A DNA stretch of 64,000 bases from the NCBI GenBank assembly GCA_964017185.1, contig OZ024876.1, positions 16,194,226 to 16,258,225 of the forward strand, read 5' to 3'. A program made the position numbers and the translations under genes. This stretch comes from Rugalucina vietnamica (lineage: Eukaryota > Mollusca > Bivalvia > Lucinida > Lucinidae). The notes beneath the pieces were generated by a model. That model searched no databases, was not told the origin of the DNA, and was given only the letters and a program-made list of their open reading frames with translations. This document shows, one piece after another, positions 33,785 through 45,001 of this stretch; within the stretch, counting starts at the first letter, position 1, and each line of letters opens with the position of its first letter.

Positions 33785-34110
33785 CTGCACGGGTTGTGCA
33801 CCTCTGCGGCAGTCGGTGTGGGGGTATGCTGTCTGGACATCGGTTTCCGCCACATGTTCCTCGCATTTGACTGGCGTGGGTGGTGCATGGGTCGTTCGGC
33901 TGATATCATTTCCACTGACCACATCGGCGGTCGTCCGGACTAATGGCTTTCGTAGGTAGGGAAAACACCCAGCCACTTGAGTTGTCGGCGCCATCGTGGG
34001 TGGTGGAAGCACCTTGATTGATGTACATATAGTTTGTTTTTGAACACCAAGACATAAAACAAAAAGAACCACCACAGAAGTATCGACTTGGAACGATCAG
34101 CAAATATACA
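33785..34110. other. GC-richer segment ending in a retroelement 3' scrap
   Basis: 33785-34030 is more GC-rich than its surroundings but shows no motif. 34038-34110 matches, inverted, the ACCACCACAGAAGTATCG and TTGGAACGATCAG part of the YLDD-RT 3' region. Confidence 0.4.
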
Positions 34111-34520
34111 TTAATATATGTCACTCTAACGTTTGTTACTCGAACCTTAATGTATGGTATGGACATATTAATATTAACATATATAGATACTTATTGTGTA
34201 ATGTTTTTTTTTTTTTTTTTTATTTATTTATTTATTCAAGAAGTCTCTCATAATTCTTAATTAGAATGAAAGTTTCTATCATATATTGCTGTTTGTACAT
34301 CTATATATGTGGAAGTGAGACCATAATAGACATTTTTCACTTTTGAACGTAAATGCTGCTGGTGCGTGCGGTTACCACTTTCTGTGTGATGGGGGACGAC
34401 TCGTGAGGGCATATATGAGACTAAGGCGAGGGGCAATATGAAGAATTACACAGTCAAAACTACCAACAGCCCAACGGAGACAAATTAAATAAGACATGCA
34501 ATAAATGTTATACTGTAGGA

Positions 34521-34597
34521 CGTCTAGCTTTGTAGCTCTGTAGGTAGCGTGCTAGGATTCAAAACGAAAGGTACTGGGTTCGAGTCCTGGACGGACC
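34521..34597 (+). repeat. tRNA-like SINE head in the left arm
   Basis: An A box TAGCTCTGTAGG and B box GGTTCGAGTCC are spaced as in a tRNA and followed by a T-run. The acceptor strands do not pair. The mirrored copy in the right arm is at about 49345-49430. Confidence 0.6.
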
Positions 34598-35440
34598 GCT
34601 TTTTTTTCTTTTCTTTGTTTGTCTTCCCTGTGACAATAAAGCTAAGGAAATAAAAAAAATGTATTATCAGCTAATTATATTTATTGGCGAATGCAAGAAT
34701 CAGGAAATGCCCTTGTGCATAAAATACATAAATCGTAAAGGAATTGAAGTGCGAGACGGCACCTCACTTTTAACCTATTGAAATCGACAGCTCGATCGTA
34801 TTTTTTGGTAGAAGAGCTGATCTTCGAGCGATCCTCAGGTCAATATTTCTTTCTTGGAGACATAAAAATGTTCATATTCTGAAGGCTTATACAGGAATAA
34901 TGTGGCTATGATAAGTTAGCCACTCTGAATGACTTAAATATTTTCCGCGGACGTAAGGCACTAACTCAAATAGTATAGTGTACATCTACAGATATATGTA
35001 TATTTATAAGGTGTAAAAACTACAGTTTCACGTGCTGTCTCGTGAGCGAACATAATTCATTTGGCATGTTTATATATGTATTTCAAACAGATACTCGAAA
35101 TATTTGGTTGATGTTTCGTTTTCGGATCCCATTCAAAAGCCATCTGCATGTCATAAGTGCGATATCCTAACTACATTATGCATAGCTATACAAAAAAATT
35201 GAGGTTTTGTAGACCTTCAACAGTATTTCAGCCATATCGAGTGCGATAATTACGAATTTTAGATGATTTTTGCAAGCCACAGCCTTTCTTTCTGATCCTC
35301 ATTTATTCTCTTGTAGTATGCGTGCTGTTTGTCTGGTTGAATTCAAATAAATATAATTAAACTAACATAATGATGTTATTTTCTAGTAAATAAATGATTA
35401 TAAAACTGAGAAACATCTTGTCCTTTTTTTTCATTACATG

Positions 35441-35549
35441 CTGCTAGACGGAATATTTCCATCGGTATTCCGTTAGACCGCTCCATACACAAAAGAGGGG
35501 CGAGGAGTGAAGTTTATCGGAGTGCAGGTTAGCCAGCTGATCAAACGTG
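35441..35549 (+). mobile_element. Short AGACGGAATATTTCC element, deleted copy
   Basis: It starts AGACGGAATATTTCCATCGG, forms a small hairpin with TATTCCGT and ends GTTAGCCAGCTGATC. TGCTGC flanks both sides, and the mirrored position in the right arm (ATGCTGCG, near 41805) lacks the insert. The longer relative is at 62634-63156. Confidence 0.65.
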
Positions 35550-36375
35550 CTGCGAACCTTGCTGAACCCTAAAACAGGACAACATTTTTTCTAAATTTTA
35601 AGCGCGCATACATCCTCAAACTCACAAACACACACTCATGCAAACACGTTCCGTAGAGGACTTTGTCTCGCAGTGGCTCAGTAAGTCGCGGCGAGAATAA
35701 ATACGTAGTTGATATAAGACAGCGAGAACGAAAGGCCTAAAAATGGTAATTGTTGTCTTTCCGTTAAACTGTCAAATTATAATGGAACAAAGAACCAGAC
35801 GTGACCTTTGACACGAAATATTTTCTAAAATCGCATCATATAATATCACTTATCATGTTTGTCATTGAAGATGCGTCACTCGTTCAATGCGAGTCGGTTT
35901 AACAAATGCTTGGCGCGAATAAAATGTCTCCATTTTAACAGCTTCCAATGCAGAATTCGATTATTTTAGACACTCGTGTGTATAACTAGGCGTCGCTCGT
36001 TCGATTCTGAGCTGTTCATGCCTTTATCGGTGACACAATAAACCGAGGTCCCATCTTCATATGACCATAACTGTTGGTGGGAAAAACCAATATCAGCTAT
36101 TTGTTATCGCCATACTGTCTTATGTATATACGTACATTGGTTCTCCTAAACCAAAAAAAAAACTGCACATAAAATTAAAGATTAACTTAATGTTTCAAAT
36201 CGTATATCATGCCATGTATACATGTATAAAGTTTTCTGTGCGTTCACGAAAAACACGTGAAAATGTAGCTTAGGACGTTTTGACATATTTAAAGTCATAT
36301 CGAGCATGGTCGGTTATCCATATCAGGATAACATGTGCGTGACATGTATACCCCTTGAACCAAACTTTTATACGA

Positions 36376-37759
36376 TGGAATATAAAATTATTTTTTTCTG
36401 AAACATCGGAGAAATTTTGCTATCTGTTACAATGCAATTTGGACCCAGAATTACAGTGCTTTCTTAAAGTGTACGCCCATCTTAGGTGACAAACCGCTAT
36501 TTGTTTCTACCATATATGGAGTTCAGTATGTGTAAGATGTATCTTTTTGATGCTGAAATTCGATTCGTCACCTAACAACTGAAGAGAGGATACATAATAA
36601 AATATGTGATAAGTTCTCTGAACCAAAGAAGGCCGCGCTCCCTTGCAGTTTTCGTTTTCACATAGAAGCAATTTTGGACACTACATATTCTGACAAAGTG
36701 CACAAATTATTCATTTGTTCCACAAATGATAATATCACTGCTGGGAATCATGTGACCGCAAATGTTTCCATATATACCAAAATGTAAACAAAAGACGTCA
36801 TCAGTTTTGTTTTCTTTTCAAATAACTTCAAGATACGATTGATGATTTTATGCCACCTAGTGTAGTCCATGGACAACCGTATTTGGAAGAATTTGAGCCA
36901 TAATTTGTGGCATTTACACATAAGCTTTATTTCCTTCAATATTGTAAATATAAAATGTTAATCATGACATTGAAATTCATTACATACTGTTGTGGTATTA
37001 TAAAAAAAATATGGGAAGTTGTTTCATAACGGATAAAACCAAATTCTGCAATTTGACGAGCAGATTACTTTGCTAGATACCATGTACACAGCAAACCAAA
37101 CTGATTCCTTCCACACAAACAAATTGTGTTCTTATTTTCGGTCAGCTTAATATTTAAGTAGACGAATTTTGGCTCTCTTAAATTGATTAGGTCCAATACA
37201 TTGACGGACAAAGCCGTTCAGAAAGTACTAGATCATACAAACTGTTTGACTCTTTACGAGATCATTACTACTCATATCCATCCATGGTTTTTTAAACGTT
37301 TTATGTTGAATACCTTTTCTTTCTTCCTTTCTTTATTTATTTATACCCGACAAAATAAAAAACGCAATGATGCCATTAATCAATGTCCCATAAAGCTCAT
37401 AAGAATTAACAAAATTTTATGGATCCCATTCATAGATATGCTATTCGATCACACTTTTAAACAAGGAGCAAAAACTGTGCTTCAAAAAATAGCCATCAAC
37501 CAGGTGGGGGTCATATGTTAAGTCACGTTAAAATTGCACCGTTGTTCACGCTCACTTTGTTATTTGCTTCAGATGTTTTAGAACCTTTTGAGTACACTTC
37601 AACGACCCCAGACACATACTCTTTGCATCTTTTTTCCTCATTTTGTTCAAACATGGCAGCTCTTGTTTTATCCGCAATTTAAACAAAAATGCTTACTGGA
37701 GCTAAACCGTATAAACCATGAAGACTTTTAGGCTTACTTTTATTAGCTCGATCAAATTA
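36376..37759. other. Sequence between the inverted arms, no recognised gene
   Basis: A 112-codon open frame at 37183-37521 has no recognisable motif and A/T-biased composition, and I do not call it. No repeat family is recognised. Confidence 0.4.
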
Positions 37760-38075
37760 GAAAGGTACAAGTAGGCAATGATCAGGAAAAGGTGCAATCA
37801 TAATGAAATTCCCACTCCAAAAAAACGAGGTGAAAAAAAAATGACAATTGGGTACTTATACTTGTAGAACATACCTTAAGCCGAATGAGCAGCTATTTCC
37901 CAATAGGTGGCTAAGCAGTTACTCGAACTAAACTAAAACTATGAAAACGTACATAAGGTTCAAACAGCACAAAAATTCGACTCCAAAACAAATAGAACAA
38001 CAACAGTATCGCCTTGGAACGATCAGTAATACGAAAACAAATACTGGGGGCCTTAAACCAGTTTTTAGAGTCTCT
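37760..38075 (-). mobile_element. 3' end of YLDD-RT retroelement (copy D, partial)
   Basis: Inverted match to the 3' part only: GGTACAAGTAGGCAATGATC, then GAGCAGCTATTTCCCAATAG, then CGCCTTGGAACGATCAGTAA. Confidence 0.68.
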
Positions 38076-38139
38076 CAAACTTCGGACAAAACGCATTAGT
38101 CAAGTTCACACGCTTCTAAATTAATGCAAAAAGTATACA

Positions 38140-39220
38140 AAAGGTATCGTTTAGCACTTTACACATATTCAAAATTTCAACTTTTGGGAAAAAACTGTCA
38201 GAACGACGAAATCGACATAAAACTATGTTAGAACCGATTTCCGATCGAAATCAAGCGAAAAAATTCTATGTCCGAATTGTCAACTGTCAACCAGTTGACA
38301 GTTGACAATTCAACTTTTGGGAAAAAAAACTAAGTCCGAACGATAAAATCGTCATAAAACTATGTTAGAACCGATTTCCAATAGGAATCAAGCGACAAAA
38401 TTCTAAGTCCGAATTGTCAACTGTCAACTAGAAAAAACTAAGTCCGAACGAAAAAATCGTCATAAAACTACGTTAGAACCGATTTCCAATAGAAACCAAG
38501 CGAAAAAATTCTAAGTCCGTCAACCACTAAGTCCGAACGAATAAATCGTCATAAAACTATGTTAGAACCGACTTCCAATAGAAATCAAGCAAAAAAATTC
38601 TAAGTCCGAATTGTCAACTGTCAACCAGTTGACAGTTGAAAATTCAATTTTTGGGGGAAAAATCGTCATAAAACTATGTTAGAACCGATTTCCAATAGAA
38701 ATCACGCGAAAAAAATCTAAGTCCGAATTGTCAACCGTCAACCAGTTGACAGTTGACAATTCAACTTTTTTGGGGAAAAAACTGTCCGAACGATAAAATC
38801 GTCATAAAACTACGTTAGAACCGATTTCCAATAGAAACCAAGCGAAAAAAATCTAGGTCCGAATTGTCAACTGTCAACCAGTTGACAGTTGACAATTCAA
38901 CTTTTGGGGAAAAAAAAACTAAGTCCGAACGATAAAATCGTCATAAAACTATGTTAGAGCCGATTTCCAATAGAAACCAAGCGAAAAAATTCTAAGTCCG
39001 AATTGTCAACTGTCAATTGACAGTTGACAATTCAACTTTTGGAGAAAAAAACTAAGTCCGAACGAATAAATCGTCATAAAAAATGTTAGAACCGATTTCC
39101 AATAGAAATCAAGCAAAAAAATTCTAAATCCGAATTGTCAACTGTCAACCAAGTTGACAATTCAACATTTTGGGAAAATAAATTAAGTCCGAATCGAGAA
39201 ATCCTAAAAAAATCTTATGT
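38140..39220 (+). repeat. Satellite-like array, about 8 units
   Basis: A unit containing GTTAGAACCGATTTCCAATA and AAGTCCGAACGATAAAATCG recurs at about 38229, 38363, 38471, 38563, 38680, 38815, 38953 and 39085, so unit length varies between about 92 and 138 bp. Most units contain the palindrome TTGTCAACTGTCAAC facing GTTGACAGTTGACAA; shorter units have lost it. Confidence 0.88.
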
Positions 39221-39242
39221 AACAAGCAAATTCAGAGAATTT

Positions 39243-40326
39243 ATGTCCCCCGCCTTAATTGTTTAGTTACACAAATATATCTGACAATAATGTATATCCA
39301 AATCACATGCATTTACTTCATGTCACAGTGTCAAACATTAATCTGAGGATTATATTCAAACCACATGCAAATCTTCAAATCATGGTCAGGACATCTGTAC
39401 AGTTTGAAAAGAATCAGAATAAAACTGAGGGAGGAGTTTGCACACAAGGTGCACAATGTCCATTCACTTTCATTGTATAAATGCCTGAAAAACGACTAAG
39501 TTCAAATTGCAAAAAAGTGTCAAAAATTAACCTGAGGATTATATCCAAAGCACATGCATATCTTCAAAGCATCATCAAGACATCTGTAAAGTTTCAAACG
39601 AATCTGAATTAAAAACTGAAGGAGGAGTTGCGCACACAAGGCACCCACTGTCCATTCACTTTCATTGTCAAAATACCGAAAAACGACTAAGTTCAATTTG
39701 CAAAAAAGTGTCAAAAATTAATCTGAGGATTATATCCAAACCACATGCACATCTTCAAAGTATGATGAAGACATCTGTAAAGTTTCAAAATAATCGGAAT
39801 AAAACTGTAGGAGGAGTTGCGCACACAAGGTACTCTTTGTCTATTCACTTTCATTATCAAAATGCCCGAAAAATGACTAAGTTCAAATTGCAAAAAAAAG
39901 TGTCAAAAATTAATCTGAGGATTATATCCAAACCACATGCACATCTTCAAAGCATGATGAAGACATCTGTAAAGTTTCAAAAGAATTGGAATAAAACTGT
40001 AGGAGGAGTTGCGCACACAAGGTACCCACTGTCTATTCACTTTCATTATCAAAATGCCCGAAAAATGACTAAGTTCAAATTGCGAAAAAAGTGTCAAAAA
40101 TTAATCTGAGGATTATATCCAAACCACATGCACATCTTCAAAGCATGATGAAGACATCTGTAAAGTTTCAAAAGAATCGGAATAAAACTGTAGGAGGAGT
40201 TGCGCACACAAGGTACATACTCCTATAGGGGGACGGAAGGACGGACGGACGGACGGAAGGACGGACGGAAGGACGGAAAGCCAAAAACTATGTCCCTCCG
40301 CTTTTCTTCGAAAAGGCGGGGGACAA
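39243..40326 (+). mobile_element. TGTCCCCCGCCTT element with five 190-bp tandem units
   Basis: The ends TGTCCCCCGCCTT and AAGGCGGGGGACA are inverted. A unit with TTAATCTGAGGATTATATCC repeats at about 39329, 39517, 39707, 39899 and 40090 (period about 190 bp). After it come a GGAC/GGAA microsatellite (40230-40270) and a hairpin CCGCTTTTCTTCGAAAAGG. The layout parallels the element at 5761. Confidence 0.85.
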
Positions 40327-40714
40327 AAATATGTTTCATATCATAACCTGATGGAAAAATGACAAAGTCCGAATTGTCAAGTGTCAACTAACTTAACGTT
40401 CATAAATAATTTTGGTACCACATAGTTCCTTACGTTCTAACTAAGAAAATGAATACCCACACTTTATGTTTTCGTTCATAAATAACGGAGTTATAGGAGT
40501 TTAAATTTCTGAAGTGAGGCACATCTAATGACGTCAAGTAAATGGAAACGTCAGAAGTAATCCAAAATCTACAGTGAAGATATAGGCTGATATCAGTCAC
40601 AAGTGACTTTTGATATCAGTAAGATTTGATATCAGTGAAATGTCATATCAATGAAAATACCAATTTTATCAAGTTTTGATATACATTGGTTTTCACTGTA
40701 AAGTAAAAACTTTA

Positions 40715-41022
40715 TAGAGTTCGTTTGCCAGATGCTTCATGCCACGTTTCAAATCATAGGTCCTCTTGGAGAAGAAATTTCCAAAGGTATTTGCTATTTT
40801 ATAGCCATGTCAGCCATCTTGGTCATGTGACCTGGACCATTTATGCTAACTTCCGTTTCCCTTTCCTAAGAATGCTCCGCAAGCAGTTTAAGTTTGATTG
40901 GCCAAGCGGTTTCAGAGGAGATCATGGAAATTGTTGACGGACGACGACGGGCGAACGACGGGGCATAGCCATCGGATCCTATAAGCTCATTTTTTGAGCC
41001 TAAGGGCTCGTGTGAGCTAAAA
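40715..41022 (-). mobile_element. AGCTCACCTGAG element, inverted terminal piece
   Basis: It matches the first 300 bp of the element at 5761 in reverse: CATGCCACGTTTC, GGTCATGTGACCTGGACCAT, TTGATTGGCCAAGCGG, GACGACGACGG, and the end GGGCTCGTGTGAGCT. Confidence 0.75.
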
Positions 41023-41041
41023 ATAGAAATACACCGGCATA

Positions 41042-41107
41042 CCCCAGTTGTGCTGTATAAAAGTGTGGTTCAAGGGGGTATACATTTCATGGACATGTCA
41101 TCCTGAT
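41042..41107 (+). mobile_element. P1 fragment at the inner edge of the right arm
   Basis: ACCCCAGTTGTGCTGTATAA to GACATGTCATCCTGATG is the right end of P1. The mirrored fragment at 36328-36375 (minus) marks the inner edge of the left arm. Confidence 0.7.
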
Positions 41108-41699
41108 GAGAATAACCGACCATGTTCGATATGACTTGAAATGTGTCAAAACATTGTAAGGCGTAAAATCAAAATCTGCGCATAAAAATAAAGATCAACT
41201 AAATGTTTCAAATCGTAAATCTTGCCATGTTGACAAGTATAAAGTTTTCTGTCCGTTCACGAACAACACGTGAAAATGTAGCTTAACAGAACCAATGTAT
41301 GTATATACAGGTGCCAGTATGTAAAAAGTCACATGACGATAACAAATAGTTGATAATGTTTTTTTTTTCACCAACAGTCGTCATATGAAGACGGGACCTC
41401 GGTTTATAGTGTCACTATAAAGGCATGAGCAGCTCAAAATCGAACTAGCGACCCCTAGTTATACACACGAATTTCATAAAAAATCAGATTCCGCATTGAA
41501 ACCTGTTAAAATGGAGGCATTTTATTCGCACCAAGCATTTGTAAGGCCGACTCGCATGTATCTTTAAAGGCAAACATGGTATAGTTGATATATGATGTGA
41601 TTTTGTAAACATGTGTCAAACGTCACTTCTGGTTCTTTGTTCCAAATAGAATTAGACAGTTAAACGGGAAGACAACAATAAGCATTGCGTGCGTGCGTG

Positions 41700-41749
<50 letters not shown>

Positions 41750-42395
41750 AGCGTAAAATTCAGACTAATAGTGTTGTCCTGTTTTAGGGTTAAGCAAGGT
41801 ACGCAGCATAACTAGGGAGCGCGGTGGTGTAGTGGTAAAGCATCTGACTAAAAAATTGTTTACTCGGACGTTAAGCCTCAAAAAATGTTTCTCAGTTTTT
41901 ATAAACATTTCTTTTTTTTTTTTAAATTAATATTGTGATAGTTTGAGGTTTAATTATATTTATTTGAATTCAACCAGATAAACAGCACGCATACTACAAG
42001 AGAATCATGAGGATCAGAAAGAAAGCCTCTGGCTTGCAAAATTCATCTCAAAAAGTGTTATTTTCGCACTCGATATGGCTGAAATACTGTTGAAGGTCTA
42101 CAAAACTTCAAACGATCTGTATGGCTATGTCTAATGTAGCTAGGATATCGCACTTATTACATGCAGATGACTGATGAATGGATTTCAAAACGAAACACCA
42201 ACCAAATAAACCACATCAAGCTTTCGAGTATGAAATACATGTATAAACATGCTAAAATAAATTATTGAAACTGTAGTTTTTACACACTTTTTATTGAAAC
42301 TGTAGTTTTTACACCTCTTAAATGTACATACATCTGTATGTATTAAAATTATTGAAACTGTAGTTTTTACACCTCTTAAATGTACATACATCTGT
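41054..42395 (-). repeat. Right arm of the large inverted repeat, inner part
   Basis: It is the complement of 34990-36375, with insertions and deletions, a (TG)n tract at 41703-41745, and a local duplication of a roughly 60-bp block (TTGAAACTGTAGTTTTTACA) near 42265-42400, next to the LINE insertion point. Confidence 0.75.
41816..41862 (+). mobile_element. Truncated SINE head
   Basis: GAGCGCGGTGGTGTAGTGGT and AAAGCATCTGACT match the tRNA-derived head of the SINE at 20211; the remainder is missing. Confidence 0.5.
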
Positions 42396-42622
42396 ATGTA
42401 TGAAAAAACCCGGAAGTGACGTTCGTATGTAAACAATGAATTTTGAAATTGTCAAGAATAATTAGAAGATTTTAACCAAATTCAATGTCTACAAGGTCGT
42501 GATTATTGAAAATAATATACAGTCAGGTGAGGAAGAAGTGTCCCTTATAGCCGACGACGTTTGAATTTCGAACTCTTAGCCGTTTCTTAAAAATCAGTGA
42601 ATATCCGACCACCGCAACTGTA

Positions 42623-45001
42623 ATGGATGACTTCATCAGTGTCTTCGTTGATGGGGCATGCAGAAATAATGGACAGGAGGACCCCCAGGGGGGATGCGGC
42701 GTGTTCTGGGGCGAAGAAAACCCTCTCAACGTAAGTGAGTACCTTGTTGGAGAGAAGCAAACAAATAATCGAGCAGAATTGACCGCCGCAATAATCGCAT
42801 TAGTCCAAGCAAAGCACAGTCAAATGAAGCAAGTCCAGATTAGTACTGATAGCAAATATGTTAAAGAAGGGATAACCAAATGGATACTTCAGTGGAAAGC
42901 AAATGGCTGGAAAACTAAGCAGAAGTCAGATGTCCTGAACAAAGATCTGTGGATCACATTAGACAAGCTCTCAAGTCAATTACAGTTGAAGTGGTGCTGG
43001 GTAGAGGGCCATGGTGATGTTGCTGGTAATCTTAAAGCGGATGAGCTCGCGAAGTCTGGAATTTCTTCAGAAAGTTGCCATTGGCAGGAGTTGGTAAAAT
43101 CCATAGAGGAGGAAAGGAGTAGCGAGACAAAATCTACAAGAGAGTCAAGAAGGAGCGATGTTCAGCAAGGAAAGGAGACGCGGAAGAGTGATGTCATATC
43201 AGAGAAGAAATATAACTGCGGAACCTGTAAGAGTCCAGTCGCAGATGATGGTATTCAGTGCGGAGACTGTAAACTTTGGTTTCACTATACATGCTCTAAA
43301 CTGCCAGCCTACCAGTTATACATGTATGAGAAATCACAAAGAAAGTATACATGTGAAACTTGTTCAAATATGGATACAGAATTCAATAGAAAATTTGATG
43401 AAATGATGGCTATGTCAGGATCAGATGAAAAATGCCAAGAACAGAGTAGAGGAGTGAAAGATCTTTTTGAATACCCTGTTGTCCAACCTGGGAAATATCT
43501 TGAATCAGAAACACAAACAGGAGTGGAACATGTGGACAGCTGTATCCAAACAGATAAACCATCAGATGGGAAACAGATGAGTGACAAATGCATCCAGCAT
43601 GAATCAGATAGTGACGGAAAGACAAAAAAGGGAAAGTCAGCTACAACCGATAGAGAGACACAAACACCGGAATCCTTCACTTCCATCGACAAATGCCTAA
43701 CTGATTTCCAAGACGTAACCGTTCAAAGACTTGAAAGTAGCTTTATTAATGCCATCGACAACTTCGCTAAAGTTCACAATAATACTACAAACTTACAGAA
43801 CCAGATAAGAAAATTGACAGAAGAAAGGGACAGTTTGAAAACACAGAATCAAGAGACTTCATCAAAACCTGACAAGAAATGTGATAATTGCCAAACACTT
43901 TCATTGAAAATTGAAAACCAAGACAGAGAAAATAAGAAACTAAAACAGCAGATATTTGAAGTAAACCTCGAGAAAGAAATGGTCGCAGCCAAACAGCAAA
44001 GTGCCTTATCAGTTCTCAACCAGAAATATGAGTCATCCAAAACCCAGGCAGGGATTATACAACAAGATGTAGAAAATATGGAGAAAAGACTGAAAATCAA
44101 ATGTGAAGTTATATTAGAATTGGAAGAAAAAGTCAAGAAACAGAATTCTGATTTGCTACAGCCACAAGATGAAGTTCTGGCATGGAAGATGCACGCATCT
44201 AGAAAAGATGACTCTCTTGTCCAGCAGGGATCTATGAAAGTCCAGGAACAGGTGCAAGAGCTGCCAGCTACTGAATCGCGGGCGAAAGTGAGGAGTCAGA
44301 AAGAAGAAAGTAACGTTAGAGAAAAATCATCTACACCGAGTGAAGAACCTGTTATCGACATTGAAGCCATACCTGACAAGAAGTCAGTGCTGTTGATTGG
44401 AACTTCAAATATCAAATATATCGATGCTAACCGATTGTCCAGCACAGAAGTAGAGGTGCAGAAAACCACGAAATACACCCTCAAAGAAGGACAGGAGTAC
44501 ATAGACCAGATGAAAGAGAATCCTGATGCGGTCGTTTTGCATCTGTTTGAAAACGACATGGAAAAAGAGACACCAGAGGATTGCGCTGCAAAGGTACACA
44601 ACATATGTACAGACATTAAACAAAAAGCTAGAAATACCAAAATAGTCGTATCGATGGGACTACCACGCAGAGAGGAGGGCATTAACCGTAAAGTCATGAA
44701 ATTAAATGTCCTTCTACAGGAGAAGTTGGCGGATATGGAAAGCGTATCTCTGTGTGATAACGGGAATCTGTTTTATCGGGGGCAACCGTCTAAAGGAATT
44801 CTGAACGCTGACGGTAAACATCTGTCGCGCCTTGGCACTCAGAAACTCAGTGCCAACCTGAAGTCTTCGATCCATAAAGCTCTAGGACAATCGAATGGGA
44901 ACGGAAGATACAGGCCATCCAATGGGTTCAATGGTAGACGAAATGGCGGTTCACGGCGGGATAGACCGAGATATGGTTATTATCATGGACGATATAATTA
45001 A
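42623..45001 (+). CDS. LINE ORF1 protein: RNase H, PHD finger, coiled coil, SGNH esterase-like, RG tail
   Basis: 792 codons. Residues 4-147 form a complete RNase H1-like domain: Asp10 (VFVDGACRNNG), Glu52 (NNRAELTA), Asp76 (ISTDSKYV), His130 (VEGHGDVAGN) and Asp140 (KADELAKSG), with the handle-like GITKWILQWKANGWKT at 83-98. Residues 199-247 are a PHD finger (Cys199, 202, 213, 216, His221, Cys224, 244, 247). About 365-520 is a charged coiled coil. About 585-755 is SGNH-hydrolase-like: GTSN with Ser595, ENDM with Asn644, DGKH with Asp730/His733. 756-792 is Arg/Gly/Tyr-rich and could bind RNA. PHD and esterase modules are known in ORF1 of CR1-group LINEs; an N-terminal RNase H is not something I know there. 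Closeness to host RNase H1 suggests capture. Confidence 0.92.
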   Translation: MDDFISVFVDGACRNNGQEDPQGGCGVFWGEENPLNVSEYLVGEKQTNNRAELTAAIIALVQAKHSQMKQVQISTDSKYVKEGITKWILQWKANGWKTKQKSDVLNKDLWITLDKLSSQLQLKWCWVEGHGDVAGNLKADELAKSGISSESCHWQELVKSIEEERSSETKSTRESRRSDVQQGKETRKSDVISEKKYNCGTCKSPVADDGIQCGDCKLWFHYTCSKLPAYQLYMYEKSQRKYTCETCSNMDTEFNRKFDEMMAMSGSDEKCQEQSRGVKDLFEYPVVQPGKYLESETQTGVEHVDSCIQTDKPSDGKQMSDKCIQHESDSDGKTKKGKSATTDRETQTPESFTSIDKCLTDFQDVTVQRLESSFINAIDNFAKVHNNTTNLQNQIRKLTEERDSLKTQNQETSSKPDKKCDNCQTLSLKIENQDRENKKLKQQIFEVNLEKEMVAAKQQSALSVLNQKYESSKTQAGIIQQDVENMEKRLKIKCEVILELEEKVKKQNSDLLQPQDEVLAWKMHASRKDDSLVQQGSMKVQEQVQELPATESRAKVRSQKEESNVREKSSTPSEEPVIDIEAIPDKKSVLLIGTSNIKYIDANRLSSTEVEVQKTTKYTLKEGQEYIDQMKENPDAVVLHLFENDMEKETPEDCAAKVHNICTDIKQKARNTKIVVSMGLPRREEGINRKVMKLNVLLQEKLADMESVSLCDNGNLFYRGQPSKGILNADGKHLSRLGTQKLSANLKSSIHKALGQSNGNGRYRPSNGFNGRRNGGSRRDRPRYGYYHGRYN

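Larger units (their letters stand above)
34329..36375 (+). repeat. Left arm of a large inverted repeat
   Basis: From GACATTTTTCACTTTTGAAC the sequence matches, inverted and diverged, 48953-49616, then 41935-42395, then 41054-41940. Landmarks shared in reverse order are GATGGGGGACGACTCGTGAG, TACAGGAATAATGTGGC, CGATATGGCTGAAATACTG and CGAGGTCCCATCTTCATATG. A TA dinucleotide flanks the outer end on both sides. Whether this is one foldback transposon with 2-kb arms or two opposed copies of a 2-kb repeat cannot be decided here. Confidence 0.78.

Noticed and set aside
37183-37521. 112-codon open frame
   Set aside because: No recognisable motif, A/T-driven composition, no promoter or splice context; likely chance.
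40560-40690. Several TGATATCAGT motifs
   Set aside because: Too short and irregular to call an array or binding-site cluster.
43309-44697. Long antisense frames opposite LINE ORF1
   Set aside because: They are shadows of the coding strand with no motif of their own.
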